Origin: Rhizobium mongolense USDA 1844
GTDB lineage: Bacteria > Pseudomonadota > Alphaproteobacteria > Rhizobiales > Rhizobiaceae
NCBI RefSeq assembly: GCF_000419765.1
Contig: NZ_ATTQ01000008.1
Coordinates: 241,922-305,921, forward strand
Direction of reading: 5' to 3'
Length of the DNA: 64,000 bases
Made by a program: the position numbers and the translations under genes. The notes beneath the pieces are model-generated. The model made no database searches. It saw only the letters and a list, made by a program, of their open reading frames with translations, and was not told the origin of the DNA. This document shows positions 9,057-17,405 of this stretch, piece by piece. The stretch's first letter is position 1. Each line of letters begins with the position of its first letter.

Positions 9057-9833
9057 TTACCAGCCTGGGATGACCGAGCCCTTGAAAGTATCGGCGATGA
9101 ACTGTTTCACGGCATCGCTGTGATAGGCTTCGACCAGCGTCTTCACCCAAGGCTGATCCTTGTCCTTCTCGTTGACCGCCAGAATATTGACATAGGGCGC
9201 CTTTTCGCCTTCGCGGGCAATCGGATCCTTCGAAGGATCAAGGCCGGCTTCCAACGCGTAGTTGGTGTTGATAACAGCGGCATCTACATCGTCCAGCGAA
9301 CGCGGCAGCTGGGCGGCATCGAGTTCGGCGAACTTCAAATTCTTGGCATTTTCCGTGACATCGGCAGGTCCGACCTTCAGGCTCGCGCCATCCTTCAGCT
9401 TGATCAGTCCCTTATCGGCGAGGATCAGCAGAGCACGGCCGCCATTGGTGGGGTCGTTGGGTATCGCGACGGTAGCACCATCAGCGAGTTCGTCCAGGCT
9501 CTTCACCTTCTTGGAATAGACGCCCATCGGGAAGTTGACTGTATAGGCGACGTCAATGATCTTGAAGCCGCGATCGGCGACCTGGTTGTCGAGATAGGGC
9601 TTGTGCTGGAACGAGTTGGCGTTCAACTCGCCATCGGCAAGCGCCTGGTTCGGCACGACATAGTCGGAAAATTCCAGAATCTCGATGTCGAGGCCCTTGG
9701 GCGCTGCAACTTCCTTCACCTTCTCCATGATCTGTGCATGCGGACCCGGCGTGACGCCAATCTTGATGGTTTCGGCCGCGGCAGCAGTCGCAAAGGCCGC
9801 TGCGAAGGCGGCCGCGAGGATGATTTTCTTCAT
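9057..9833 (-). CDS. metQ: MetQ/NlpA methionine-binding protein
   Basis: A 258-residue periplasmic binding protein of the NlpA/MetQ family, the receptor for the MetNI importer (D/L-methionine or derivatives). It has a signal peptide (about residues 1-20, Ala-rich) followed by ETIKIGVTPGPHAQIME, and the family motifs NSFQHKPYLD and AIPNDPTNGGRALLIL. There is no lipobox cysteine, so it is probably a free periplasmic protein rather than a lipoprotein. It is the last gene of metN-metI-metQ, with Shine-Dalgarno AAGGAG before its ATG. Confidence 0.92.
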   Translation of the reverse strand: MKKIILAAAFAAAFATAAAAETIKIGVTPGPHAQIMEKVKEVAAPKGLDIEILEFSDYVVPNQALADGELNANSFQHKPYLDNQVADRGFKIIDVAYTVNFPMGVYSKKVKSLDELADGATVAIPNDPTNGGRALLILADKGLIKLKDGASLKVGPADVTENAKNLKFAELDAAQLPRSLDDVDAAVINTNYALEAGLDPSKDPIAREGEKAPYVNILAVNEKDKDQPWVKTLVEAYHSDAVKQFIADTFKGSVIPGW

Positions 9834-9867
9834 CGGTTTTCTCTCCTTGGGTTATGGGGCAATTCGA

Positions 9868-10533
9868 TCAATTCTTGCGGGATCGCTTGTCGAAGCGGCG
9901 GGCAAGCGCATCGCCGGCGCTCTGCACGGCCTGGACGAGCAGGATCAGGACGATGACGACGACCAGCATCACATCCGGCATGAAGCGCTGGTAGCCATAG
10001 CGGATACCGAGATCTCCGAGCCCACCGCCGCCCACGGCGCCGACCATCGCGGAATAGCCGATGAGGCTGACCAGCGTCATCGTGAGCGCCAGTGTCAGCG
10101 CCGGACGCGCTTCGGCAAGAAGCACCTTGCGCACGATCTGCATCGGGGTCGCACCCATGGCACGGGCGGCTTCGATCAGGCCCTTGTCGACGTCGCGTAT
10201 GGCGGCTTCGACGAGCCGCGCGAAGAACGGGATGGTTGCGATCGTCAACGGCACGATCGCTGCCCTGGTGCCGATCGACGTGCCGGTGACGAGGCGCGTG
10301 AAAGGAATGATCGCGACGACGAGGATGATGAAAGGCGTCGAGCGCGTCGCGTTGACGACCAGTCCAACGACGCGATTCACGGAAGGCGCCGGAAAGAGCT
10401 CGCCGCGGCCGCTAGTTGCCAGGAACACACCGATCGGCAATCCGATCAGGGAGCCGATGAAGCCGGCGATCGCCACCATGCGCAGCGTATCGAGCGTTGC
10501 CTTGCCGATGAGAAGCAGAAGATCAGGAGACAT
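9868..10533 (-). CDS. metI: methionine ABC transporter permease
   Basis: A 221-residue inner membrane permease of the MetI family, with about five transmembrane segments and the ABC-contact loop [19 protein letters not shown]. It forms the channel of the MetNIQ importer. I start at the ATG at 10533 ([17 protein letters not shown]), the family N terminus; the open frame upstream belongs to metN sequence. It overlaps the end of metN by 11 bases, indicating translational coupling. Confidence 0.92.
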   Translation of the reverse strand: MSPDLLLLIGKATLDTLRMVAIAGFIGSLIGLPIGVFLATSGRGELFPAPSVNRVVGLVVNATRSTPFIILVVAIIPFTRLVTGTSIGTRAAIVPLTIATIPFFARLVEAAIRDVDKGLIEAARAMGATPMQIVRKVLLAEARPALTLALTMTLVSLIGYSAMVGAVGGGGLGDLGIRYGYQRFMPDVMLVVVIVLILLVQAVQSAGDALARRFDKRSRKN

Positions 10534-11596
10534 AGCCGAGCACCTCCGCAACGAGACCGTTCGCCTTGAAGAATTCACCCGCTTTCGCGGACGTCGCATC
10601 ATCCGCTGCATAGGCGATGATAAGCGAGCCGTAGGGTTCGCCACCGATCTCGTCGACCGTTCCGGCGATGATGTTGATATCCGAACCCAACGTCTGGATA
10701 AGCTGCGAGATCAGCGGCTGTTCCGCAGTGCGCCCGAAGAACGTGATGCGCACGGCAACGCGACCGCCTTGTGTCTTCTGCGGCCGCATGCCGGATGCGA
10801 GCGCTGCCGGAAGCTTCGAGCCCGGCAAACCGGCAAGCAATGCGCGCGTCGTCGGATGTTGCGGCCGGGTGAAGACATCGAAGGTGCGGCCGCGCTCGAC
10901 GATGATACCCTTGTCGATCACCGCGACGTCGCCGGTGACGGCTTTGACGACCTCCATCTCGTGGGTGATCAGAAGCACCGTAAGCCCCAACTCTGCATTG
11001 ATGCGCTTCACGAGCTCGAGGATCGACTGGGTTGTCTCTGGATCGAGCGCGGAGGTCGCTTCATCGGAAAGCAAAAGCTTCGGCTGCGTGGCGAGCGCGC
11101 GGGCAATGCCGACGCGCTGTTTCTGGCCACCGGAAAGTTCTGCCGGATAGCGGTCTCGTTTGTCGGAAAGCCCGACGAGATCGAGCAGCGGCTCGACGCG
11201 AGCGCGAATGGCGTCCTTGTCGAAACCGGCGATTTCCAGGGGCAGCGCCACATTGCCGAAGGCGGTGCGCGAGGACAAAAGGTTGAAATGCTGGAAGATC
11301 ATGCCGACCGAACGGCGCAGCGCACGCAGGCCAGCCTCGTCCAGGTCGGGGACGTTGACGCCATCGACGATGACCTTGCCGCTCGTCGGACGTTCCAGGC
11401 CGTTGACAAGACGGATCAGAGTCGACTTGCCGGCGCCGGAACGCCCGATGATGCCGGTAATGGAGCCGCGCGCGACGGCGAAATCGACCGCATCAAGTGC
11501 GGTAAACGATTTGTTCTCGGCGCCGAAGCGTTTCGATACCTCTTCGAAGAGGACGGTATTTGCGGCATTGGCCGCGCTGGAAGAGTCGGAATGCAT
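10523..11596 (-). CDS. metN: methionine ABC transporter ATP-binding protein
   Basis: A 357-residue ATPase that powers MetI. Walker A is GRSGAGKST, the Q-loop is FQHFNLL, the signature is LSGGQKQR and Walker B is [11 protein letters not shown]. The C-terminal NIL regulatory domain is present ([10 protein letters not shown] to the end), which in E. coli MetN binds methionine and causes trans-inhibition. The frame is open to 11719, but the ATG at 11596 gives the usual short lead before [11 protein letters not shown]. First gene of metNIQ; a 19-bp palindrome lies about 145 bases upstream. Confidence 0.9.
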   Translation of the reverse strand: MHSDSSSAANAANTVLFEEVSKRFGAENKSFTALDAVDFAVARGSITGIIGRSGAGKSTLIRLVNGLERPTSGKVIVDGVNVPDLDEAGLRALRRSVGMIFQHFNLLSSRTAFGNVALPLEIAGFDKDAIRARVEPLLDLVGLSDKRDRYPAELSGGQKQRVGIARALATQPKLLLSDEATSALDPETTQSILELVKRINAELGLTVLLITHEMEVVKAVTGDVAVIDKGIIVERGRTFDVFTRPQHPTTRALLAGLPGSKLPAALASGMRPQKTQGGRVAVRITFFGRTAEQPLISQLIQTLGSDINIIAGTVDEIGGEPYGSLIIAYAADDATSAKAGEFFKANGLVAEVLGYVS

Positions 11597-12032
11597 GGGA
11601 ATGCTCTCGATGTTCAAAAAAGTCCGCAATCGCTGAATGGCTGGGGACGCGGCGCGTCTGATCAGGCCGGCATTCGGCAACGCATTCGGAACAGAGAGGC
11701 AGTCTTTATCATCGCACAACCGGAAGATTCAATTTGATCGCGCATGGCTGCCATGCGCAGGGATGTAATGCTTTATGGCGGAGTTCCAGTCGCGATTGAC
11801 AGAGAGATTTTTTCTTTGAATCGGTCAGTGCGGCAAAAAACCACCCATTGTGCAATTGTCTGATTCACGAAACGCGCGTCGCTTGCTTCTTCTCCCCCAG
11901 CAAGGAGAAGTGCTGGAGCGTCAGCGAGGCGATGAGGAGTGAGCGACGAAAGGATCGAACGACAATGAGGCCGGGTCTCCCATACGGCCCCTCATCGGCC
12001 TTTCGGGCACTCTCACCAAGAGGCGAGGTTAT
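11597..12032. other. intergenic region between metN and the GH1 gene
   Basis: This 436-base stretch carries the metN leader (to about 11760, with the palindrome listed separately), an AT-rich patch near 11805-11835 that may hold the metN promoter, and a GC-rich part (about 11885-12025) with remnants resembling the intergenic palindromic repeats found elsewhere here (CTTCTCCCCC...AAGGAGAAG, then CCCCTCATCGGCC). I see no convincing gene. I looked for a SAM riboswitch before metN and could not recognise one. Confidence 0.5.
11740..11758. promoter_or_regulatory. palindrome upstream of metN
   Basis: A perfect inverted repeat, GCGCATGGC-T-GCCATGCGC, with 9-base arms and a 1-base centre, about 145 bases upstream of the metN start. 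The tight spacing fits a protein-binding site better than an RNA hairpin. No nearby regulator can be assigned to it. Confidence 0.45.
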
Positions 12033-13406
12033 TCAACCCGCTTTGTGATTGCCCGCCGGAAACTGGCTTGCCAGCTCCCGATACCACTTGCCGCTCTTCT
12101 TCACGGTGCGGACCTGGGTGTCGTAATCGACATGCACAAGGCCGAAACGCATCTTGTAGCCTTCCGCCCATTCGAAGTTGTCCATCAGGCTCCAGGCAAA
12201 GTAACCGCGCATCGGGTAGCCGTCCTTGATGAGGTCGGCAACGACCGCCAAGTGATCGCTGTAATAATCGAGTCGCGGCTGGTCATCGACCTCGCCGTTG
12301 ACCACGTCCATGTTGTAGCAGGCACCGTTTTCGGTGATGTAGCATTCCGGCAGTTCATAGCGACGATAGAGATCTTCGACGACGTGCTTGAGGCCGGGCG
12401 AATAAACTTCCCAGCCGATATCTGTCTTCACGTCGCTGGCACGCGGTGCTTCGGCCGTCCAGGGGAAATCGCCGTTCTTCGCCGGGTCGTCGGCAACACG
12501 CAACGGCGTATAGTAGTTGAGACCCCACCAATCGAGCTTCTGGTTGATGATCTTCATGTCTCCATCTTCGATGATGGGCATGCGGTCGCCCAGCGCTTCC
12601 ACGAACTCGCTCGGATACTCGCCCTTGAAGACCGGATCGAAAAAAGCGCCGTTGTGGAACTGATGCGCGCGTTCGCCGGCTGCGATATCCGCCTTGCTCT
12701 GCGATCCCGGAATGACGGGCATCGCATTCAGCACCAGGCCGGCTGGCACCTTCGGCGCCTCGGCGCGGATCGCCTCGACGCCAAGCCCGTGTGCAAGATT
12801 CATGTAGTGCATGGCGTGAAGCGCTGCCTGCATGTTGCGCTCGCCCGGCGCATGAATGCCGTAGAGATGGCTGAGCCAGACGATGCACCAAGGTTCGTTG
12901 AAGGTCGCGACGCTGTCGAGCCGGTCGCCGAGACGCGCCATGACGGTCTTTGCGTAGCGCTGAAAGGCGTAGGCCGTGGAGCGCGCCGTCCAGCCGCCGT
13001 CGCCTGCCAACAGCAGCGGCAGGTCCCAGTGATAAAGCGTCGCGAAGGTCTTGATGCCACGCGCCTTGCAACCGTCGACGAGGCGGTCGTAGAAATCAAG
13101 GCCGGCTTCATTCACAGGCCCGGTGCCATCCGGAATGACGCGCGGCCAGGCGATCGAGAAGCGATAGGCCTCGACACCCATGTCCTTGATCAGGTCAAGG
13201 TCCTGTTCGAGCCGGTTGTAGTGATCGCAGGCAACATCGCCATTATGGCGGTTATAGACACGGCCCGGCATGTTGCAGAAGGCATCCCAGATCGACGCCT
13301 TGCGCCCATCCGCTTTACTGGCACCCTCGATCTGGAAGGCAGCCGTCGCGACGCCAAAGGAGAAATCGCCCGGAAAGCGGGCGGCGAGTGTCTTAGGATC
13401 GATCAT
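12033..13406 (-). CDS. GH1 family beta-glucosidase
   Basis: A 457-residue glycoside hydrolase of family 1. The acid/base glutamate lies in TFNEPWC and the nucleophile in YITENGAC; the N-terminal FSFGVATAAFQIEGA is the usual first strand. No signal peptide, so it acts on imported beta-glucosides in the cytoplasm. The frame opens at 13427, but the ATG at 13406 (MIDPKTLAARFPGDF) has a better upstream GGGG and the family N terminus. A CG-centred 14-bp palindrome about 90 bases upstream is a likely operator. It may work with the neighbouring importer or independently. Confidence 0.92.
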   Translation of the reverse strand: MIDPKTLAARFPGDFSFGVATAAFQIEGASKADGRKASIWDAFCNMPGRVYNRHNGDVACDHYNRLEQDLDLIKDMGVEAYRFSIAWPRVIPDGTGPVNEAGLDFYDRLVDGCKARGIKTFATLYHWDLPLLLAGDGGWTARSTAYAFQRYAKTVMARLGDRLDSVATFNEPWCIVWLSHLYGIHAPGERNMQAALHAMHYMNLAHGLGVEAIRAEAPKVPAGLVLNAMPVIPGSQSKADIAAGERAHQFHNGAFFDPVFKGEYPSEFVEALGDRMPIIEDGDMKIINQKLDWWGLNYYTPLRVADDPAKNGDFPWTAEAPRASDVKTDIGWEVYSPGLKHVVEDLYRRYELPECYITENGACYNMDVVNGEVDDQPRLDYYSDHLAVVADLIKDGYPMRGYFAWSLMDNFEWAEGYKMRFGLVHVDYDTQVRTVKKSGKWYRELASQFPAGNHKAG

Positions 13407-13493
13407 CTGAAAACCCCGTCTGGTCATGGACTGGTCGTTCGAGCGGCGGTTTAGCCAAAGGAACCGGCGTTGTACAGTGTGGATATGTCAATC

Positions 13494-13507
13494 CTGCAAC
13501 GTTGCAG
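13494..13507. promoter_or_regulatory. LacI-type operator candidate upstream of the GH1 gene
   Basis: The perfect 14-bp palindrome CTGCAACGTTGCAG with central CG, about 90 bases upstream of the beta-glucosidase start. This is the form of LacI/GalR-family operators. It differs from the TGTAAAC sites of the adjacent LacI gene, so a different regulator is probably used. Confidence 0.5.
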
Positions 13508-13548
13508 ACGGATAGCGGACCTAACGGGTATAGCCAGCCTAAGGGTCG

Positions 13549-13684
13549 CCCCTCACGCTAACTTCTCCCCGCAAACGGGGCGAGGGACCGTTCTCACGCA
13601 AGTGCAGGTTTCTGCTGAAGCGGTGCGATCTATACCCTTCCCCCCGCGTTCGGGGAGAAGGTGGCGTCGGCCGGATGAGGGGCT
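13549..13684. repeat. intergenic palindromic repeat, copy 1
   Basis: Starts CCCCTCACGCTAACTTCTCC and includes two hairpin cores (CTCCCCGCAAACGGGGCGAG; CTTCCCCCCGCGTTCGGGG followed by AGAAGG), ending GGCCGGATGAGGGGC. Similar cores and the same CGGATGAGGG-type ending occur near 15000, 22650 and 39250 in this window. It lies between the oxidoreductase stop and the GH1 promoter region. Confidence 0.65.
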
Positions 13685-13701
13685 CGCCCAAGACCTGGTT
13701 A

Positions 13702-14889
13702 TCAGAGCTTGACCCAAGCCCCATTCCGCTTCGACGAAGCAACGCAGGCCTCGACGAAGGCAACGCCCTTCACGCCGTCATCGACGGTCGGATAGACCAC
13801 GGCCTTGGCGACCGCTTTGCCTTTCTTGTGCGCATTGATGGCATGCGCCGCTTCCGTGTAGATCGTCGCGAAGGCTTCGAGGTAGCCTTCCGGATGACCG
13901 GACGGAATGCGCGAGACGCGGGCAGCGGCGGCACCGGAACCTGCGCCGTTGCGGGTAATCAGCCGCTTCGGCTCGCCGAACGGCGTGTACCAGAGATAGT
14001 TGGGGTCAGCCTGCACCCACTCAAAGCCGCCCTTGGTGCCGTAGACGCGGATCTTCAGCCCATTCTCATGGCCGGGAGCCACCTGGCTGCACCAGAGCAT
14101 GCCCTTGGCCGGCTTCTCCTTGCCTTTTGCCTTGAAGCGCAGAAGCACGTGAGCGTTATCGTCCAGGCGACGGCCTTCGACGAAACTATCGAGATCGGCC
14201 GCGAGACTATCGAGTTCGAGGCCGGTAATGAAGGAGGCAAGGTTATAGGCATGCGTGCCGATATCGCCGGTCGAACCACCCGCGCCCGACTGCGCCGGGT
14301 CGGTGCGCCAGACGGCCTGCTTGGCACCGCTCTGCTCGACAGGCTCTGTCAGCCAGTCCTGCGGATATTCGGCCTGCACGACGCGGATATCGCCGAGTTC
14401 GCCATTGGCAATCATCTCGCGCGCCTGACGGACCATCGGATAGCCGGTGTAATTGTGCGTCAGGATGAATAGCGCGCCGCTCTCGTCGGCGACCTTCTTG
14501 AGTCTTTTGGCATCGGCAAGATTGGAGGTCAGCGGCTTATCGCAGATGACGTGGATGCCCCGGCGCAGGAATTCCTTGGCGGCATCGTAGTGAACATGGT
14601 TCGGCGTGACGATCGAGACCGCCTCGATGCCGTTCTTAAGCTTCGCCTCACGGATCGCCATTTCCCGGTAACTCGCGTAGGTGCGCGACGGGGGGAGGCC
14701 GAGATCGCGGCCCGATGCGATCGCCTTTTCCGGCGTCGACGACAGCGCACCTGCGATGAGTTCGTATTGATCGTCGATGCGGGCCGCTATGCGATGCACG
14801 GCGCCGATGAAAGCACCCGCTCCGCCGCCGACCATGCCGAGGCGGATGCGCGGCTCGCGCGCCTGTTCCGTTGATCCTTCAATTGCCAT
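13702..14889 (-). CDS. Gfo/Idh/MocA family oxidoreductase
   Basis: A 395-residue NAD(P)-dependent sugar/inositol-type dehydrogenase. The N-terminal Rossmann fold has GMVGGGAGAFIGAVH; the family Lys lies in CDKPLT and the catalytic Asp/His pair in GDIGTHAYNL. The motif SGHPEGYLEAFA occurs in the longer members of the family that oxidise free sugars or glycosides. The ATG at 14889 is chosen because GGAGG precedes it at good spacing, rather than the TTG at 14901. It follows a TIM-barrel isomerase in the same direction and probably acts on the same substrate. The exact substrate is unknown. Confidence 0.85.
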   Translation of the reverse strand: MAIEGSTEQAREPRIRLGMVGGGAGAFIGAVHRIAARIDDQYELIAGALSSTPEKAIASGRDLGLPPSRTYASYREMAIREAKLKNGIEAVSIVTPNHVHYDAAKEFLRRGIHVICDKPLTSNLADAKRLKKVADESGALFILTHNYTGYPMVRQAREMIANGELGDIRVVQAEYPQDWLTEPVEQSGAKQAVWRTDPAQSGAGGSTGDIGTHAYNLASFITGLELDSLAADLDSFVEGRRLDDNAHVLLRFKAKGKEKPAKGMLWCSQVAPGHENGLKIRVYGTKGGFEWVQADPNYLWYTPFGEPKRLITRNGAGSGAAAARVSRIPSGHPEGYLEAFATIYTEAAHAINAHKKGKAVAKAVVYPTVDDGVKGVAFVEACVASSKRNGAWVKL

Positions 14890-14934
14890 AGGTTCCTCCA
14901 AAGAAGTGAATGTTTTGCCGAAGGCGCCGAGATT

Positions 14935-15075
14935 CTACTCCGCAAGGGGAAGAAGGTGGCGGTAGCCGGATGAAGGGGCGCGGCAGACGTAGTCTTTCGC
15001 GGTTTGCTCAAGACGTCGATCCGCTCCGCCCCGTCATCTCTCCTTCGGACATCTTCTCCCCGCTGGGGAGAAGAA
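14935..15075. repeat. intergenic palindromic repeat, copy 2
   Basis: Contains ACTCCGCAAGGGGAAGAAGG followed by GTAGCCGGATGAAGGGGC and, at the other end, the inverted core CTTCTCCCCGCTGGGGAGAAG. It belongs to the same family as copy 1 and sits between the isomerase and oxidoreductase genes, where a transcribed copy could form a stable hairpin. Confidence 0.55.
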
Positions 15076-15086
15076 AGAAGCAAGGC

Positions 15087-16139
15087 TCACAGCCCGAGCA
15101 TGCGGCGGTTCGCCGCCTGGTCCGTGCCGCTGCCGGCAAAATCGTCGAAGGCCTTCTCGGTGACGCGGATGATGTGTGCCTTGACGAACTCAGCACCCTC
15201 ACGTGCACCGTCTTCCGGATGCTTCAGCGCGCATTCCCATTCGACAACGGCCCAGCCGTCGAAATTGTTGGCCGTCATTTTCGAAAAGACGGCGCCGAAA
15301 TCCACCTGGCCATCGCCGAGCGAGCGGAAGCGGCCAGCGCGTTCGACCCAGCCCTGGTAACCGCCATAGACGCCCTGACGCCCGGTTGGATTGAACTCCG
15401 CATCCTTGACGTGGAACATCTTGATGCGATCCTTGTAGATGTCGATGTTGTCGAGATAGTCGAGGCACTGCAGGACATAGTGCGATGGATCGTAGAGCAT
15501 GTTGGCGCGCGGATGGTTGCCGACCCGCTCCAGGAACATCTCGTAGGTGACACCATCATGCAAATCCTCGCCGGGATGGATTTCATAGCAGACGTCGACG
15601 CCACACGACTCGGCATGGTCGAGGATCGGCTTCCAGCGGCGGGCAAGCTCGTCAAAGGCCGTTTCGACAAGACCGGCCGGACGCTGCGGCCACGGGTAGA
15701 TGAAGGGCCAGGCAAGCGCACCTGAAAAGGTCGCATGTGCCTTGATGCCGAGGTGCTTGGAGGCCGTCAGCGCCATCTTCACCTGCTCGACCGCCCATTC
15801 CTGCCGCGCCTTCGGATTGCCGCGCACTTCCGGTGCGGCAAAGCCGTCAAAGGCCTCGTCGTAGGCGGGATGCACGGCCACCAGCTGGCCTTGCAGGTGG
15901 GTCGAAAGCTCGGTGATCTCGATACCGTTTTCCCGCGCCTTGCCGGCGAATTCGTCGCAATAATCCTTGGAGCTGGCGGCCTTCTTCAGATCCATCAACT
16001 GACCGGCCCAGGTCGGAACCTGCACGCCCTTGTAGCCGATATCAGCCGCCCATTTGGTGATCGCATCCCACGAGTTGAAAGGCGCGGCATCGCCTGCAAA
16101 CTGCCCGAGGAACAGGCCAGGCCCTTTGATCGTCTTCAT
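15087..16139 (-). CDS. sugar phosphate isomerase/epimerase-like TIM barrel
   Basis: A 350-residue AP-endonuclease-2-fold protein (sugar phosphate isomerase/epimerase superfamily). Metal-binding acidic and His residues appear in the expected order: CYEIHPGED, LYDPSHYV, MFHVKDAEF and VVEWEC. The length is greater than in typical hydroxypyruvate or xylose-type isomerases (260-290). Related proteins include inosose dehydratase, 3-keto-sugar isomerases and C-glycoside deglycosidase subunits; I cannot choose between them. A LacI-type operator lies 26 bases upstream of the ATG, and Shine-Dalgarno GGGAGG precedes it. It probably forms an operon with the oxidoreductase. Confidence 0.82.
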   Translation of the reverse strand: MKTIKGPGLFLGQFAGDAAPFNSWDAITKWAADIGYKGVQVPTWAGQLMDLKKAASSKDYCDEFAGKARENGIEITELSTHLQGQLVAVHPAYDEAFDGFAAPEVRGNPKARQEWAVEQVKMALTASKHLGIKAHATFSGALAWPFIYPWPQRPAGLVETAFDELARRWKPILDHAESCGVDVCYEIHPGEDLHDGVTYEMFLERVGNHPRANMLYDPSHYVLQCLDYLDNIDIYKDRIKMFHVKDAEFNPTGRQGVYGGYQGWVERAGRFRSLGDGQVDFGAVFSKMTANNFDGWAVVEWECALKHPEDGAREGAEFVKAHIIRVTEKAFDDFAGSGTDQAANRRMLGL

Positions 16140-16164
16140 GTCAGAATCCTCCCTGATGATCGAC

Positions 16165-16178
16165 CGTAAACGTTTATG
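16165..16178. promoter_or_regulatory. LacI-type operator upstream of the TIM-barrel gene
   Basis: CGTAAACGTTTATG has a central CG with five matched pairs either side, the same half-site (GTAAA/TTTA) as the double operator at 20053-20087. It suggests the LacI regulator encoded at 20182 controls the isomerase/oxidoreductase unit as well as the importer. Confidence 0.65.
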
Positions 16179-16336
16179 ATAACTTCTAGCACGCGTTCTG
16201 GCGGGAGCAAGGCGCCCACGCCGTTGCGGCAGATGCAGCTGAAAAGCCGAAAGTCAAACTGAAGCGAACTAATCATGCCTGCCTGGAGGCTGCAAGAGGT
16301 ACGTGCCGCATTCTTGACCGCAGCGCATGCGCAAGC

Positions 16337-16372
16337 AAAGAAAATGCGCCCATCTTCGCAAATGGGCGCATT
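16337..16372 (-). terminator. rho-independent terminator after the sugar-binding protein gene
   Basis: Reading the minus strand after the stop at 16385, there is a perfect 11-bp stem (AATGCGCCCAT / ATGGGCGCATT) with an 8-base loop, followed by TTCTTTG. It separates the importer operon from the isomerase gene, which has its own operator. Confidence 0.85.
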
Positions 16373-16384
16373 ACAGTCGGAAGA

Positions 16385-17335
16385 TCAGAACGGAGAATCC
16401 GGGAAATAGAAGTCCTTGGCGTTATCCTTGGTGATGAGCGTCGCGTCGAGGATATAGGTACCGCGCACCGGAACCTGATCATAGAAATTTGCCGCCGTCA
16501 TTTCCATCGCCGTGCCGACCATCGCCGGCGGATAGAGAACGTCTACCGGGATCAGCTTGTCGCCGTCTATGACCTTCTTGACCATATCCTTGGAGCCGGC
16601 GCCGGCGATAACATACTGGATGTCCGTCCGCTTGGCCTGCTCGATGGCCTGCAGCACGCCGACGGCCATGTCGTCGTCCTGGCACCATACGACGTCGATC
16701 TTCTGGTACTTCGTCAGATAGTCCTGCATGACCTTGAAGGCGTCGTCGCGGTTCCAGTTGCCGTACTGGCGGTCGAGAACCTTGACGTTCGAACCGGCGA
16801 TGCCCTTGTCGAAGCCGTCCTGGCGCTGCTGGTCGATCGGGATCGGCAGGCCGCGGATGACGACCACCTCTGCATCCGGCGTGTTTTCCTTGATGTACTT
16901 GCCGGCGACTTCACCGAGCGCCGGGTTGTTGCCGGCAACGTAGAGGTCACGGACGGAATCATCGTTGTTGCTCGGCGCACGGTCGACGAGCGCCACGAAC
17001 TTGCCGGCGTCCTTGATTTCCTTGATGGCGTTGACGAGCGGATCCGGATCCGACGGCAGGATGACCAGGGCATCAATGCCTTGTGTCGCAAGATCCTGCA
17101 CGGCGTTTGCCTGGCTTGCGGCATCTGGCGAGGTCTTGACGATGACGTTCAGGCCCGGATGTTCGGCCATCAGCAGCTTTGCCACGCGCTCGGCATGGAA
17201 GACGACGCCGGCCGTCCAGCCATGGTCGGCTGCCGGAATGGAAACGCCGATCGTTACCTTCTTGTCCTGGGCATACGAGACGCCCGTGAGGACCGCCATG
17301 GCGGCGACGGCCAGCCCCAGAATTTTTTTACGCAT
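16385..17335 (-). CDS. sugar ABC transporter substrate-binding protein (RbsB type)
   Basis: A 316-residue periplasmic receptor of the Peripla_BP_4/RbsB family. A signal peptide (about residues 1-22, ending SYA) is followed by KVTIGVSIPAADHGWTAGVV, with the family motifs GIDALVILPSDPDPL and GNWNRDDAF. It delivers a monosaccharide-like ligand to the permease encoded upstream. The gene is third of the ATPase-permease-receptor unit, with GGGAG before its ATG and a strong terminator after it. The ligand is unknown. Confidence 0.9.
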   Translation of the reverse strand: MRKKILGLAVAAMAVLTGVSYAQDKKVTIGVSIPAADHGWTAGVVFHAERVAKLLMAEHPGLNVIVKTSPDAASQANAVQDLATQGIDALVILPSDPDPLVNAIKEIKDAGKFVALVDRAPSNNDDSVRDLYVAGNNPALGEVAGKYIKENTPDAEVVVIRGLPIPIDQQRQDGFDKGIAGSNVKVLDRQYGNWNRDDAFKVMQDYLTKYQKIDVVWCQDDDMAVGVLQAIEQAKRTDIQYVIAGAGSKDMVKKVIDGDKLIPVDVLYPPAMVGTAMEMTAANFYDQVPVRGTYILDATLITKDNAKDFYFPDSPF

Positions 17336-17405
17336 TTTTCTCTCTCTCCCAATGAATGACTGGGTCTAGTCGATCGAGGACCGGGCGACCCATAAACCCG
17401 GCTAT

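Noticed and set aside
10061..11737. 558-codon open frame antisense to metN and metI
   Set aside because: A GC-rich shadow frame; metN and metI on the other strand carry all expected motifs.
11885..12025. Small open frames between metN and the GH1 gene
   Set aside because: They fall in repeat-like GC-rich DNA, have no ribosome site and show no protein features.
15735..16169. Plus-strand frame over the 5' end of the TIM-barrel gene
   Set aside because: Shadow of the isomerase; the minus-strand protein has a start with good Shine-Dalgarno and all metal-site motifs.
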